A stretch of 64,000 nucleotides of DNA. It comes from DAISVY01 sp036826635 (GTDB lineage Bacteria; Zixibacteria; MSB-5A5; GN15; FEB-12). A model generated the notes under the pieces. That model was not told where the DNA came from. It searched no databases and saw only the letters and a list, made by a program, of their open reading frames with translations. The first letter of the stretch is position 1. Each line of letters starts with the position of its first letter. This document shows positions 17,808-26,263 of the stretch, piece after piece. Location of the stretch: positions 62,001-126,000 of the forward strand of contig DAISVY010000008.1 in the NCBI GenBank assembly GCA_036826635.1. Direction: 5' to 3'. A program made the translations under genes and the position numbers.

Positions 17808-17823
17808 AGCAAGAGAAATGCCA
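17808..17823 (-). promoter_or_regulatory. Sigma-54 promoter of the flgB-fliJ operon
   Basis: The minus strand reads TGGCATTTCTCTTGCT. It matches the sigma-54 consensus at all core positions, with -24 GG and -12 GC correctly spaced and TTGCT complete. The expected start near 17797 gives a leader of about 27 bases. The gene for an NtrC-type activator lies 1.8 kb away. Confidence 0.88.
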
Positions 17824-17943
17824 AACCGCGTCCGCTTCACACACTCTATTGTCACACATGCAGTTAGAGCGTGCAAGCCAGGTCGACACTCGGGCTGTCA
17901 GGAACACACAGAAGGAACGGATTTCCGGTCCGTGGGGAATAAT

Positions 17944-18687
17944 TTACCGGTCTTTATCGGAATAATATAATTGTGAAGTGGGTTCGGTCAGGGTTAGCTC
18001 CATAGTCAGAATTACAACGTCCACCCGACGGTTGCGGGACCGGCCTTCGACCGTGCTGTTCGGCTGGATGGGGCGAAATTCCCCGTAACCAAGGGCCGAA
18101 ATCCGATCCGGTGGAATGGGGTGATTCTCGATCAGGTATCTTGCCACGGTTGTTGCCCGCGCCGATGAAAGCTCCCAGTTGGACGGATAAACAGAAGTGT
18201 GAATAGGCCGATTATCGGTATGCCCCTCCACTCTGACATGATTGGGGCGCCCTTTAACCTGTTCCGCGATCAAATCAAGGACATCGCGCGCCTTGAGCTT
18301 AAGCTCGGCCGAACCTTCATCGAAAAGGGCCGACTCTAAAATGTGAATAACCAGTCCCCGCTCGGTCACCTCGGACTGCAATTCCTCGTTCTTTCCAAGT
18401 TGCTTGAACCTGTCGTCGATACGCTGCTGAACCATACGCAGGTTTCCGAATTTGAGCAGGCCATGACCGGTTTTAGCCGGCATCAAACGGTATTTCAACG
18501 CCGAATTGCCACCTCGCAAAACGGTGTTAAGAGCATCGGAGACCAGACCGAATTTCTTGGCATCCACCTGGGACATCGAATACATGACAATGAAAAAAGC
18601 CAGCAGCAGAGTGATCAGATCGGCGTAGGTAAGCAACCAGCGCTCGAGATTTTCCGAAGAATCGAGTTTTTTGCGTTGACGGCGCAC
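17944..18687 (-). CDS. motB: Flagellar stator protein MotB
   Basis: MotB pairs with MotA as the ion-conducting stator and anchors it to peptidoglycan. The 247-residue protein has one TM helix (about 20-40) holding the proton-accepting Asp23 in TYADLITLLLAFF. The C-terminal OmpA-like domain contains VEGHTDNRPIHTSVYPSNWE and the RISALGYGEF region. Translation starts at GTG 18687, just after the motA stop, with AGG upstream. A hydrophobic motif alone does not settle whether protons or sodium drive it. Confidence 0.96.
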   Translation of the reverse strand: MRRQRKKLDSSENLERWLLTYADLITLLLAFFIVMYSMSQVDAKKFGLVSDALNTVLRGGNSALKYRLMPAKTGHGLLKFGNLRMVQQRIDDRFKQLGKNEELQSEVTERGLVIHILESALFDEGSAELKLKARDVLDLIAEQVKGRPNHVRVEGHTDNRPIHTSVYPSNWELSSARATTVARYLIENHPIPPDRISALGYGEFRPIQPNSTVEGRSRNRRVDVVILTMELTLTEPTSQLYYSDKDR

Positions 18688-18690
18688 GGC

Positions 18691-19455
18691 CTAAACCTCT
18701 ACAGGGCGCTCCGAAGGGGCTATGAATGACATGAGACGGGTCCGAATGTTACGCGGGTTATCTCCCGACTGAATCGCCACCACTCCTTCCATGATGAGTT
18801 CCAGATAGGCCATCTCTTCGTCGTTTTTCATCCGCAGCTTGTCGGACACGGGCAGGAAAAACAGATTGGCCAAACCGACACCCCAAAGAGTAGCGATAAA
18901 TGCCGCAGCGATAGCCCCGGCCATCTGGCCGGCATCGGAAGTGCTCCCTAAAGCGTGAATCATCCCGAGCACGGTGCCCAATATGCCCAGGGTCGGTGCG
19001 AAACCACCGGCCTTCTGGAAAAACGCAATACCGCGTTTGTGACGTTCCTGCACGTAGGCAATCTCCGTTTCAAGAACTTCACGCAAAACAGTAACCTCGG
19101 TTCCGTCGATCAGAAGCTGGACAGCCTTTTTGAAAAAGGACTGCTTAATTTCTCTCTGATCGGCTTCCAGCCCCAGGATACCCTCACGCCGGGCCTTCTC
19201 GGCCAGCCTCACGATGTGGTTTATGACCTCGGCACAACTATGCGATGGCCCGGCAAAAGCCATCTGCAAATACTGAGGTACCCGCATAACGGTCTGAGCC
19301 GAGGTGGTAATCATGGTCGCTCCCAGAGTACCGCCTATTACAATCAGCATAGGAGCCAACAGGAAAACCGACTGCGGGTCGCCGCCTTCCAGCGCGTAAG
19401 CACCACAGATCGCACCGACGGACAGCACGAGGCCTAATATAGTAGCAAGATCCAT
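18691..19455 (-). CDS. motA: Flagellar stator protein MotA
   Basis: MotA forms the torque-generating part of the stator. The 254-residue protein has four TM segments: about 3-22, 30-50, 148-168 and 178-200. Family motifs include MLIVIGGTLGATM, the charged cytoplasmic loop with LEADQREIKQSFFKKA, and FAPTLGILGTVLGMI. No strong ribosome site precedes ATG 19455. A sigma-28-like promoter and a 5' hairpin lie upstream. motA and motB form a two-gene unit between two terminators or gaps. Confidence 0.96.
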   Translation of the reverse strand: MDLATILGLVLSVGAICGAYALEGGDPQSVFLLAPMLIVIGGTLGATMITTSAQTVMRVPQYLQMAFAGPSHSCAEVINHIVRLAEKARREGILGLEADQREIKQSFFKKAVQLLIDGTEVTVLREVLETEIAYVQERHKRGIAFFQKAGGFAPTLGILGTVLGMIHALGSTSDAGQMAGAIAAAFIATLWGVGLANLFFLPVSDKLRMKNDEEMAYLELIMEGVVAIQSGDNPRNIRTRLMSFIAPSERPVEV

Positions 19456-19495
19456 TTAATCTGCGCCGTCTTAGCTGTATTTACACATCAACTTC

Positions 19496-19515
19496 GGGCG
19501 GTATAATAACCGCCC
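19496..19515 (-). repeat. Perfect hairpin in the motA leader
   Basis: GGGCGGT and ACCGCCC form a perfect 7-bp stem with a 6-base AT-only loop. With the predicted start near 19519 the hairpin would sit four bases from the mRNA 5' end, as in stability elements. No U-run follows on either strand. The loop lacks the GGA expected of a CsrA site. Confidence 0.7.
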
Positions 19516-19525
19516 CATGAATGCA

Positions 19526-19552
19526 GTATCGGCAGGAAAGTTCAATATATGA
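19526..19552 (-). promoter_or_regulatory. Sigma-28-like promoter of motAB
   Basis: The minus strand carries -10 GCCGATAC (19533-19526) with TCAT 15 bases upstream (19552-19549). It has the same -10 and spacing as the element before the Cys-rich gene. The -35 deviates from TAAA. Confidence 0.6.
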
Positions 19553-19553
19553 A

Positions 19554-19586
19554 CAAAAAGTGTGATGCCGGATGCGGCATTTCACA
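19554..19586 (-). terminator. Rho-independent terminator after the sigma-54 activator gene
   Basis: Downstream of the 19607 stop the minus strand forms a hairpin (ATGCCG-CATC-CGGCAT core, extended by GTG/CAC around a small bulge) followed by CTTTTTG. It separates the long signalling operon from motAB. Confidence 0.75.
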
Positions 19587-19606
19587 AACAGAAGGCCGGA
19601 AAAGAC

Positions 19607-20959
19607 TTAATTCGTTTCCTGGGTCTGATATTCGGCGAGTTTATTACGAATAGTTCTGGCTGAGACCCCCAGGGCCTCGGCGGCTTTGGTCTTATTGCCG
19701 TTGAATTTCTCCAGAGTCTTGAGAATAAGGTACTTATTGCCGTCTTCCAGCTTCATTGGCACATGCAAACCGCCTTCCGGCGCGGCCGTTTCACCGATGG
19801 CCAACTCAACCGGAAAATCGTTTTCGGTCAGCCTGTCTTCCCTGGTAGTGACAACCGCCCGTTCGATCATATTCTCCAGTTCCCGCACGTTGCCCGGCCA
19901 GTGGTACTTCATCAGCATACGGAGAGCCTGCTGGCTGATACCAGTGATGTCTTTGCTGTTTTCACCGTTGTATTTCCGGATAAAGTGATCCACCAACAGC
20001 GGGATATCTTCGCGCCGTTCTCTCAAGGCCGGCAAATGAATAGGAATGACATTGAGGCGATAGAAAAGGTCCTCACGGAACCGACCGGCCAGGATGTACT
20101 CTTTGAGATTGCGGTTGGAAGTTGCAATAACCCGAACATCAACCGATATCGTCTGGGATGACCCGACTCTTTCGAACTCACGTTCCTGAATAACACGCAG
20201 GAGTTTCGACTGCAAATTCAGCGGCATCTCAGATATTTCATCAAGCAAAAGCGTACCTTCATGAGCCAGCTCGAAACGGCCCCGATGTGTTCTCTTGGCA
20301 TCGGTAAAGGCACCCTTCTCATAACCGAACAGTTCGGCCTCCACCAACGTTTCAGGAAGAGCCGCGCAGTTGAGCTTGATAAAAGGACCTTCCCGCCGAT
20401 TCGAACAATAATGAATGGCCCGGGCCACCATTTCTTTGCCGGAGCCCGAATCGCCCGTTATCATCACCGTAGAACGAGCCGCCGCCACCGACTGGATGAG
20501 ATCGAAAATCCCCTTCATGATGCTCGTTTTGCCTATCATGTTCTGGAATTTGTGTGCCAGGTCATTGCGCATGATCTCATTCTGGGTACGGAGATCGATC
20601 ATTTCGGTAATACGGGAAAGAACGTGTTCGACCGTTTCCGGGGTGACCGGTTTCAGCAGAAAATCGTGAGCCCCCTTCTTGATAGCGCTGACCGCTTTTT
20701 CCACCGTACCGTATGCGGTCATGATAACGACTATCGTTTCCGGGCTAATCCGCTTAATATGTTCCAACAGGGTCAGACCGTCCATTTCATGCATTTTCAG
20801 ATCGGTCAGGACAATATCAAAACTCCTGGCTTTGATTTTCTCCAGGGCTTCTTCACCGGAATATACAGCGGCCGCATCGAAACCGGCTCGGGTCACCGTT
20901 TCGAGCACGTAGTCATTCACATACCTGTCATCATCCACCACCAGAACCGAGTAGTTCAT
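19607..20959 (-). CDS. Sigma-54-dependent response regulator, flagellar (FlgR/FleR type)
   Basis: NtrC-family activator of sigma-54 promoters. Residues 1-120 are a receiver with acidic pocket Asp9-Asp10 and phospho-acceptor Asp53. Residues about 140-375 are an AAA+ domain with Walker A GDSGSGKE (169-176), Walker B LLLDEISEM and arginine-finger region. Residues about 420-450 are a Fis-type HTH (NKTKAAEALGVSARTIRNKL). The sigma-54-contact loop reads GAFTDA rather than GAFTGA. ATG 20959 has GGAG eight bases upstream. It follows its probable kinase by 28 bases and most likely drives the flgB and flgF promoters. Confidence 0.92.
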   Translation of the reverse strand: MNYSVLVVDDDRYVNDYVLETVTRAGFDAAAVYSGEEALEKIKARSFDIVLTDLKMHEMDGLTLLEHIKRISPETIVVIMTAYGTVEKAVSAIKKGAHDFLLKPVTPETVEHVLSRITEMIDLRTQNEIMRNDLAHKFQNMIGKTSIMKGIFDLIQSVAAARSTVMITGDSGSGKEMVARAIHYCSNRREGPFIKLNCAALPETLVEAELFGYEKGAFTDAKRTHRGRFELAHEGTLLLDEISEMPLNLQSKLLRVIQEREFERVGSSQTISVDVRVIATSNRNLKEYILAGRFREDLFYRLNVIPIHLPALRERREDIPLLVDHFIRKYNGENSKDITGISQQALRMLMKYHWPGNVRELENMIERAVVTTREDRLTENDFPVELAIGETAAPEGGLHVPMKLEDGNKYLILKTLEKFNGNKTKAAEALGVSARTIRNKLAEYQTQETN

Positions 20960-20987
20960 CGTCAGATCTCCATCCATGCTCCGGTCA

Positions 20988-22322
20988 TTAACTCGTCTCT
21001 ATCGATGATCGCATATTCGTCGGCAAAGCGAGGGTGAACCGGGCACCATCGGACCGGTTCTCCGCGGCAATATCGCCACCGTGCGCTTTCATAATTTTCC
21101 ATCCCACGGCCAGCCCCAGACCGTTCCCCCCTTCCTTGGTAGTGAAAAAGGGAGCGAACAGCTTTTCCAGCACGTCATCAGGAATACCCGGCCCGGTATC
21201 GGTGATCACGATCTGAAAAGCCGTCTCGTGCAGTCCCAGGAGAAGCCGGTCGCCGTATTGCTCGGCCGCCACCTGACGAGGCAGTTTTCGATATTCTATC
21301 GTCACCCGGCCGCGCCCCCGGCAAGCCTCGCACGAGTTGGTCATAACGTTGAACAGCACCTCTCTAAAAAGCACGGGATCAATGAACACCTCAATATCCT
21401 CACGCTGGGGAGGTGTCTCCCGAAGAATCAGTTCCATATTGCGGACCAGGTCGGCATTTTCTCTTTGGAACTGCGCCAGCACATCGGGCAGATACCGGTC
21501 GATTCGTATCTGTTCCCGATTCACTTCTTCATTGCGGGTATAGTTCAACAGGGTAGTCACGGTGCTGTTAAGCGTCTCTACCCCATCGGTGATTTTATTG
21601 ATAAGTTTCTGTCGGGGGTCATCGGGGTCAAGATCGCGCTTAAGCAAAGAACCATAGCCGAGGATTCCCGAAAGCGGATTGCGCACCTGATGGGCAACCG
21701 TAGCGGCCATCTCACCCAGAGCCGCAAGCGTGTTCAGCCGCGCGATTTCCTGCTCCATTTTCTTGGTTCCGGTCAGATCGTGGAAAACTTCGACCGCCCC
21801 GTTGGCTCGCCCCTGTTTGTCGCGAAGAATGGCCGTGGAAACCGACACAACCATGCGAGTACCATCGGCAAGCTCCAGCCGTTTTTCGACCGAAGCCGCT
21901 TCCCGACCGGTCTCGGCAGACCGCAAGGCGTTGGCATCTACGGGGTTGCCCGGGGGGATAACGTCCCGATAAGGCTTCCCCAACGGTTCACTCTGGGGTA
22001 TACCGAGCATTATTGATGCGGCCGGGTTGAAATGGGTGATCTGTCCGTCCTGATTCACGGCGACCACCCCGGCCGATATGGAGTTAAGAATACTATTGAG
22101 GAACTCGGTCGCTTCCAAATTGCGCGTGGTCATTTCCATGAGTTGTCGATTGGTCTCAGCCAACCGGTCGTTTTGGGCCGAGAATTCCTCTTTCAACTCG
22201 ATATACTTGCGCTGAAGGGTATTAATTATCCGATTGAAGGAAGCGTACGAGTCGGCGAACTGGGAAAGATCGTCTATCGACTCAACGCCGCAATTACCTG
22301 CCATATCCCGCTTGTCAACCAT
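20988..22322 (-). CDS. PAS-domain histidine kinase, probable partner of the sigma-54 activator (FlgS/FleS type)
   Basis: Cytoplasmic sensor kinase of 444 residues with no TM segment, like FlgS/FleS. A coiled coil covers about 30-75 and a PAS domain about 75-185 (NSISAGVVAVNQDGQITHFN). The HisKA domain has phospho-acceptor His211 in VAHQVRNPLSGI. The HATPase domain has NSCEAC, DTGPGIPDDV, FTTKEGGNGLGLA as N, G1 and G2 boxes. It stands between cheB and the activator gene. The stimulus is unknown; in epsilonproteobacterial FlgS it is export-gate assembly. Confidence 0.88.
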   Translation of the reverse strand: MVDKRDMAGNCGVESIDDLSQFADSYASFNRIINTLQRKYIELKEEFSAQNDRLAETNRQLMEMTTRNLEATEFLNSILNSISAGVVAVNQDGQITHFNPAASIMLGIPQSEPLGKPYRDVIPPGNPVDANALRSAETGREAASVEKRLELADGTRMVVSVSTAILRDKQGRANGAVEVFHDLTGTKKMEQEIARLNTLAALGEMAATVAHQVRNPLSGILGYGSLLKRDLDPDDPRQKLINKITDGVETLNSTVTTLLNYTRNEEVNREQIRIDRYLPDVLAQFQRENADLVRNMELILRETPPQREDIEVFIDPVLFREVLFNVMTNSCEACRGRGRVTIEYRKLPRQVAAEQYGDRLLLGLHETAFQIVITDTGPGIPDDVLEKLFAPFFTTKEGGNGLGLAVGWKIMKAHGGDIAAENRSDGARFTLALPTNMRSSIETS

Positions 22323-22389
22323 TGCTATATCCCATCCTCCGAGAACAGGATATTAGAAGCAACGCTTGTTCAGTTCAACTAAAACTTGA

Positions 22390-23490
22390 CTAAAAATAGC
22401 TGGTAATCTCAGCGGCGATGTTGTCAATGGGAGCAATGTGATCGGTAATATCAGCCTCGATAACGGCCTTCGGCATACCGTAAACAATACTGGTTCCTTC
22501 ATCCTGGGCAATCAGAATACCGCCGCGGCTCTTAAGTAACCTGCCCCCCACGAGCCCATTGGAACCCATACCGGTCAGAATGACCGCCATGGCTCTGTTG
22601 CCGAAAGCTTCCGCTACCGAGTTGATCATCACGTCAATGCAGGGTTTATACAGAGTATCCGCGGGCTCGTCGGTAACCTGAGCGCGAGTCCGGCCACCGT
22701 AGCGCCGAACTTTAAGGTGCTTGCCGCCCGGAGCTATCAACACCAGGCCCGGTTCGACCGGGTCACCGTTTTCCGCTTCTCTGACCGTAACCTGCGACAG
22801 GCTGTTCAACCGTTCGGCCAGCGATTTGGTGAAAGTCGCCGGCATATGCTGCGCGATAACGATACCGACCGGAAAGTTTTTTGGCAAAGCGGAAACGACG
22901 GTCTGAAGAGCCTGCGGTCCTCCGGTGGATGCCCCTATCGCCACGATGCTGATCCCGTGATGTCTCCGGGGCGGAGATGAGATCTCGACCGGATGGGTAT
23001 GAGCAGGTTTGGGAGCAGGAGGCGCCGGGGCGGTAGAAACATGCCGCACATGGTATCGGGCCATCAGGATATGTTTACGCCGAACAACATCTTTGATCTT
23101 GGCCAGCAAACCGTCTTTGATCTTGACGATGTCAAGACTGACGTATGACATCTGCTTGGGGATAAAATCGACCGCCCCCAGTTCCAGCGCCTGAAGCGTG
23201 GCGTTGGCCCCCTCCGTGGTGACCGACGAGATCATCATGACGAGAGTGGGCATGGCCGACATGATCTGGCGCAATGCCGTCAGACCGTCCATGCGCGGCA
23301 TCTCGATATCCATAGTAACCAGGTCGGGCTTGAGCTGCCTGACCTTGGCCACGCCTTCTTCGCCGTCGCGTGCCGTACCGACCACTTTTATAGCCGGGTC
23401 CGATTCCAGCATCATGGTCAGAGCCTTGCGCATGAATGCGGAGTCGTCGACCACCAGAACTCTTATTGGCGGTGATGTTGTATCGACCAC
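22390..23490 (-). CDS. cheB: Chemotaxis response regulator protein-glutamate methylesterase CheB
   Basis: CheB demethylates and deamidates chemoreceptors. The receiver (about 8-125) has VDDSAFMRK and TMDIEMPRMDG. The C-terminal methylesterase (about 175-366) has catalytic Ser in IGASTGGPQAL and His in VIAQHMPATF. The third catalytic position, Asp in the usual GMGxDG motif, is Asn here (LTGMGSNGLVGG). The DNA reads AAT and the frame is otherwise intact. Translation starts at GTG 23490. It lies 13 bases after cheA. Confidence 0.95.
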   Translation of the reverse strand: MVDTTSPPIRVLVVDDSAFMRKALTMMLESDPAIKVVGTARDGEEGVAKVRQLKPDLVTMDIEMPRMDGLTALRQIMSAMPTLVMMISSVTTEGANATLQALELGAVDFIPKQMSYVSLDIVKIKDGLLAKIKDVVRRKHILMARYHVRHVSTAPAPPAPKPAHTHPVEISSPPRRHHGISIVAIGASTGGPQALQTVVSALPKNFPVGIVIAQHMPATFTKSLAERLNSLSQVTVREAENGDPVEPGLVLIAPGGKHLKVRRYGGRTRAQVTDEPADTLYKPCIDVMINSVAEAFGNRAMAVILTGMGSNGLVGGRLLKSRGGILIAQDEGTSIVYGMPKAVIEADITDHIAPIDNIAAEITSYF

Positions 23491-23503
23491 TGATCCGTCC
23501 CGG

Positions 23504-25237
23504 TTAACTCAGTTTTTTAGCGATACCGAACAATCCCATCAAATCGACGATCAACCGTATGCGACCGTCACCGAGTATCGCAGCGCCGGCCACTCCTTCC
23601 GTAGCACCCAAATACCCACCGAGCGATTTGATCACAACCTCTTCCTGCCCCAGGAAACGGTCGGTGATTATACCCAGTTTGCGGTCGGCCAACCCAACAA
23701 TCACAATGTAAGGTTTCTCGGTCAGAACAAAACCCCGAGTCGAGGAACGGAGAATTTCCCCCAAGTTGACAACCGGAACCACCTCATCTCGCAGGCGCAA
23801 CACGGGACGTTGATTTACATATGATATGTTGGCACCGGCGGTCCTGACCGTCTCAGAAACCGACGACAACGGCAGAATAAAAACCTCGTCATCGGACTGA
23901 ATAAGTAAACCCCGAATGATAGCCAGCGTAAGCGGCAGTTTTATCGAAATAGTGGTGCCGACATCTTTGGTCGACGCTATCTCGACCAGGCCGTTAAGTT
24001 TTTCTATATTCGTACGGACCACGTCCATACCGACACCACGTCCGGAAACATCGGTAACAACTTTCGCCGTCGAGAAACCCGGCTCGAAAATGAATCCGAA
24101 AATATCGCGATCAGGCAAGCGCTCGACGTCGGCCCGTGAAACCAGCCCTCTCTCCACCGCTTTCTCTTTGATGGCCTCCACGTTGAGACCTTTACCGTCA
24201 TCCTCGATCTTGATCACGATATGCGAACCTTCCTGACTGGCGGAAAGCCTGACGACCCCCTCGGCCGGTTTCCCTTTGGCCACCCGGTCGGCGGGAGATT
24301 CAATACCGTGGTCGCAGGAATTTCTAACAAGATGAACCAGCGGATCGCCTATCTCATCGATGACGGATTTGTCCAGTTCGGTTGTTTCACCCGAGATTTT
24401 CAGTTCAATGTTTTTTCCGTTCTCACGAGTCAAATCACGAACCAGCCGCGGGAACTTACCGAACACCTTTCCCACCGGCTGCATGCGCATTTTCATAACA
24501 GCCAATTGCAACTCGGTGGAGATATAGTTAACGGAAGCGCCTTCGCGACCGAGTCGCTCCTTGATCGCCGCTATGCTGTCGTTGTCCTCGAAAGAGTTGA
24601 TCGTCTGAAGCAAGCTATTGCGAGAAAGTACCAGCTCCCCGACCAGATTCATCAAAGCATCGAGACGATTGACATCAACACGTATGGTCTGCTCGGACAT
24701 TTTCCTGTCGCCCACACTCCGGACCGAATCGGCTTTCACCGGATCGGGAGCAACAACCGAGGTCTCATCTTCCCCGACAGCCGCCGACACCTCTTCCATC
24801 AGCGACGACAGGGATTCGACCGGGTCCGGCTGCTCGCCACAGACACTGGCCAAGCGGCCGATTATATCATCGAGAGCGACCTCTTCCTGATTGCCTTTCC
24901 GAACGTTATCAAGAAGGACCTTAAGAACGTCCACCGATTCAAGCAGCAAATCCATAATATCCGGAGTCACCGCTATTTCTGATCGGCGCAGCTTATTAAG
25001 GACATCCTCCATGCTGTGGGTGAGATTGGTAACCTGTTCAAAGCCCAGAAAACAGGAAGTACCTTTAATAGTATGAGCGGCACGAAAAATTTCGTTCAGA
25101 AGATCAAGGTCTCCGGGGGAAGCTTCCAGCCTGACCAGATTCTGGTCCAGTGAAGCGATCAGTTCATCCGCTTCCACCAGGAAATCATCAACGATCTCCT
25201 GCATCTCGTCCAATTCAAAGTCAGTGTCATTACTCAT
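23504..25237 (-). CDS. cheA: Chemotaxis histidine kinase CheA, lacking a clear P2 domain
   Basis: CheA relays receptor state to CheY and CheB. The 577-residue protein has P1/HPt with His55 in FRAAHTIKGTSCFLGF. A short acidic linker (about 125-190) replaces the CheY/CheB-docking P2. P3 dimerisation (about 195-260) and P4 kinase follow (LVRNSCDHGIES, DDGKGL, GRGVGMDVVR). The C-terminal P5 CheW-like domain covers about 435-577. No cheW or receptor gene is in this window. No good ribosome site precedes ATG 25237, so coupling to cheZ is likely. Confidence 0.96.
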   Translation of the reverse strand: MSNDTDFELDEMQEIVDDFLVEADELIASLDQNLVRLEASPGDLDLLNEIFRAAHTIKGTSCFLGFEQVTNLTHSMEDVLNKLRRSEIAVTPDIMDLLLESVDVLKVLLDNVRKGNQEEVALDDIIGRLASVCGEQPDPVESLSSLMEEVSAAVGEDETSVVAPDPVKADSVRSVGDRKMSEQTIRVDVNRLDALMNLVGELVLSRNSLLQTINSFEDNDSIAAIKERLGREGASVNYISTELQLAVMKMRMQPVGKVFGKFPRLVRDLTRENGKNIELKISGETTELDKSVIDEIGDPLVHLVRNSCDHGIESPADRVAKGKPAEGVVRLSASQEGSHIVIKIEDDGKGLNVEAIKEKAVERGLVSRADVERLPDRDIFGFIFEPGFSTAKVVTDVSGRGVGMDVVRTNIEKLNGLVEIASTKDVGTTISIKLPLTLAIIRGLLIQSDDEVFILPLSSVSETVRTAGANISYVNQRPVLRLRDEVVPVVNLGEILRSSTRGFVLTEKPYIVIVGLADRKLGIITDRFLGQEEVVIKSLGGYLGATEGVAGAAILGDGRIRLIVDLMGLFGIAKKLS

Positions 25238-25249
25238 AATACGAAAACG

Positions 25250-25849
25250 TTACTTGTCCTTGACTTCGTTGAAAATCGTGTCGATATCCTCCTGTTTCGT
25301 CTTCTGGTTAAACAAGTCGGCATGAGGATCGTAGGCACGTTTCTTCCTGTTACCATCGCCCGGCTCGGCCACACATTCCTGATCGTCGCCGGTCCGAGAA
25401 AGAATGTTCTGTAGTTTACCTTCGATATCTTCCAGAATAGACGCGGCATGGTCCATCTGCTGAGCCGTAATATCCTGAAACTGGAGCGCATCCATAATCA
25501 GATAGACATCGTTGAGATTGGCGTTGGCTCTTTCCGCGACAGCCTCGGCCGTTGCATTGACGGCTTCGACATCTCCGGCCAGGACTTTTTCCTTGAGTTG
25601 CGCCATATCGTTTACGATTTCTTCCTCTCGTTGCATAACATGCTCTACTTTATCGAGCATCTGCTGAGTGGCCGCCTCGGTCTGCTGGCTGATCTTGTCG
25701 AGTTGATCGGTCGCTTGTGGCACCTGGGCACGGGATTCCACCAGCGGTCGTTTCAGGCTTCTCAAATTATCCACCAATTTGGATATGGCTTCGCTAAGAC
25801 CGCTTATTTCGTGCTGTATTTTCATCTGTACGTTCTCCGTGACCGACAT
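25250..25849 (-). CDS. cheZ: CheY-P phosphatase CheZ
   Basis: CheZ dephosphorylates CheY-P. The 199-residue protein (ATG 25849, AGGGA upstream) is helical throughout. It carries FQDITAQQMDHAASILEDIE (about 125-145), equivalent to the E. coli QDLTGQ active segment with catalytic Asp and Gln spaced four apart. The acidic-hydrophobic C-terminus (QEDIDTIFNE) resembles the CheY-docking peptide. It sits between cheY and cheA. CheZ is best known from proteobacteria, but the motif and context are convincing. Confidence 0.86.
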   Translation of the reverse strand: MSVTENVQMKIQHEISGLSEAISKLVDNLRSLKRPLVESRAQVPQATDQLDKISQQTEAATQQMLDKVEHVMQREEEIVNDMAQLKEKVLAGDVEAVNATAEAVAERANANLNDVYLIMDALQFQDITAQQMDHAASILEDIEGKLQNILSRTGDDQECVAEPGDGNRKKRAYDPHADLFNQKTKQEDIDTIFNEVKDK

Positions 25850-25876
25850 ATTTCCCTGTCTCCCGTTCATGGTCTG

Positions 25877-26251
25877 CTAACCCGCCAACACCTGATCGAT
25901 TTTATCTCTTAGTGTATCGGGAGTAAACGGCTTGACGATATAATTGTTAACACCCGCCTTCATGGCCTCCATGATGTCATCCTTGACGGAGCGAGTCGTC
26001 ACCATCAGAATCGGCAACGACTTATATTCGTCCATAGATCGCAGCGTAGTCACAAATGTCAGCCCGTCCATTTCCGGCATATTCCAGTCGGTAATGACGA
26101 AATCAGGTTGCTCGATTTTGATCTTGACCAGCGCGTCTTTACCGTCGCTGGCTTCGATAACATCGGTATAACCGGCCCGTTTCAAAGTATTGATAATAAT
26201 CCGACGCATGGTTGGACTATCGTCAACCGCAAGGATCTTGATATTACCCAC
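25877..26251 (-). CDS. cheY: Chemotaxis response regulator CheY
   Basis: Single-domain receiver of 124 residues. It has Asp10-Asp11, phospho-acceptor Asp55 in TDWNMPEMDG, the switch Thr in VTTRS and Lys in VKPF, which is the CheY pattern including TDWNMP. It would bind FliM and reverse rotation. Translation starts at GTG 26251 with GAGGAG five bases upstream. It directly precedes cheZ. Confidence 0.94.
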   Translation of the reverse strand: MGNIKILAVDDSPTMRRIIINTLKRAGYTDVIEASDGKDALVKIKIEQPDFVITDWNMPEMDGLTFVTTLRSMDEYKSLPILMVTTRSVKDDIMEAMKAGVNNYIVKPFTPDTLRDKIDQVLAG

Positions 26252-26263
26252 AACGTCTCCTCG

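Noticed and set aside
17771..17824. N-terminal extension of FlgB back to 17824
   Set aside because: It would place the start at the -24 box of a strong sigma-54 promoter and adds residues foreign to FlgB.
19496..19515. motA leader hairpin as a CsrA binding site
   Set aside because: No GGA in the loop.
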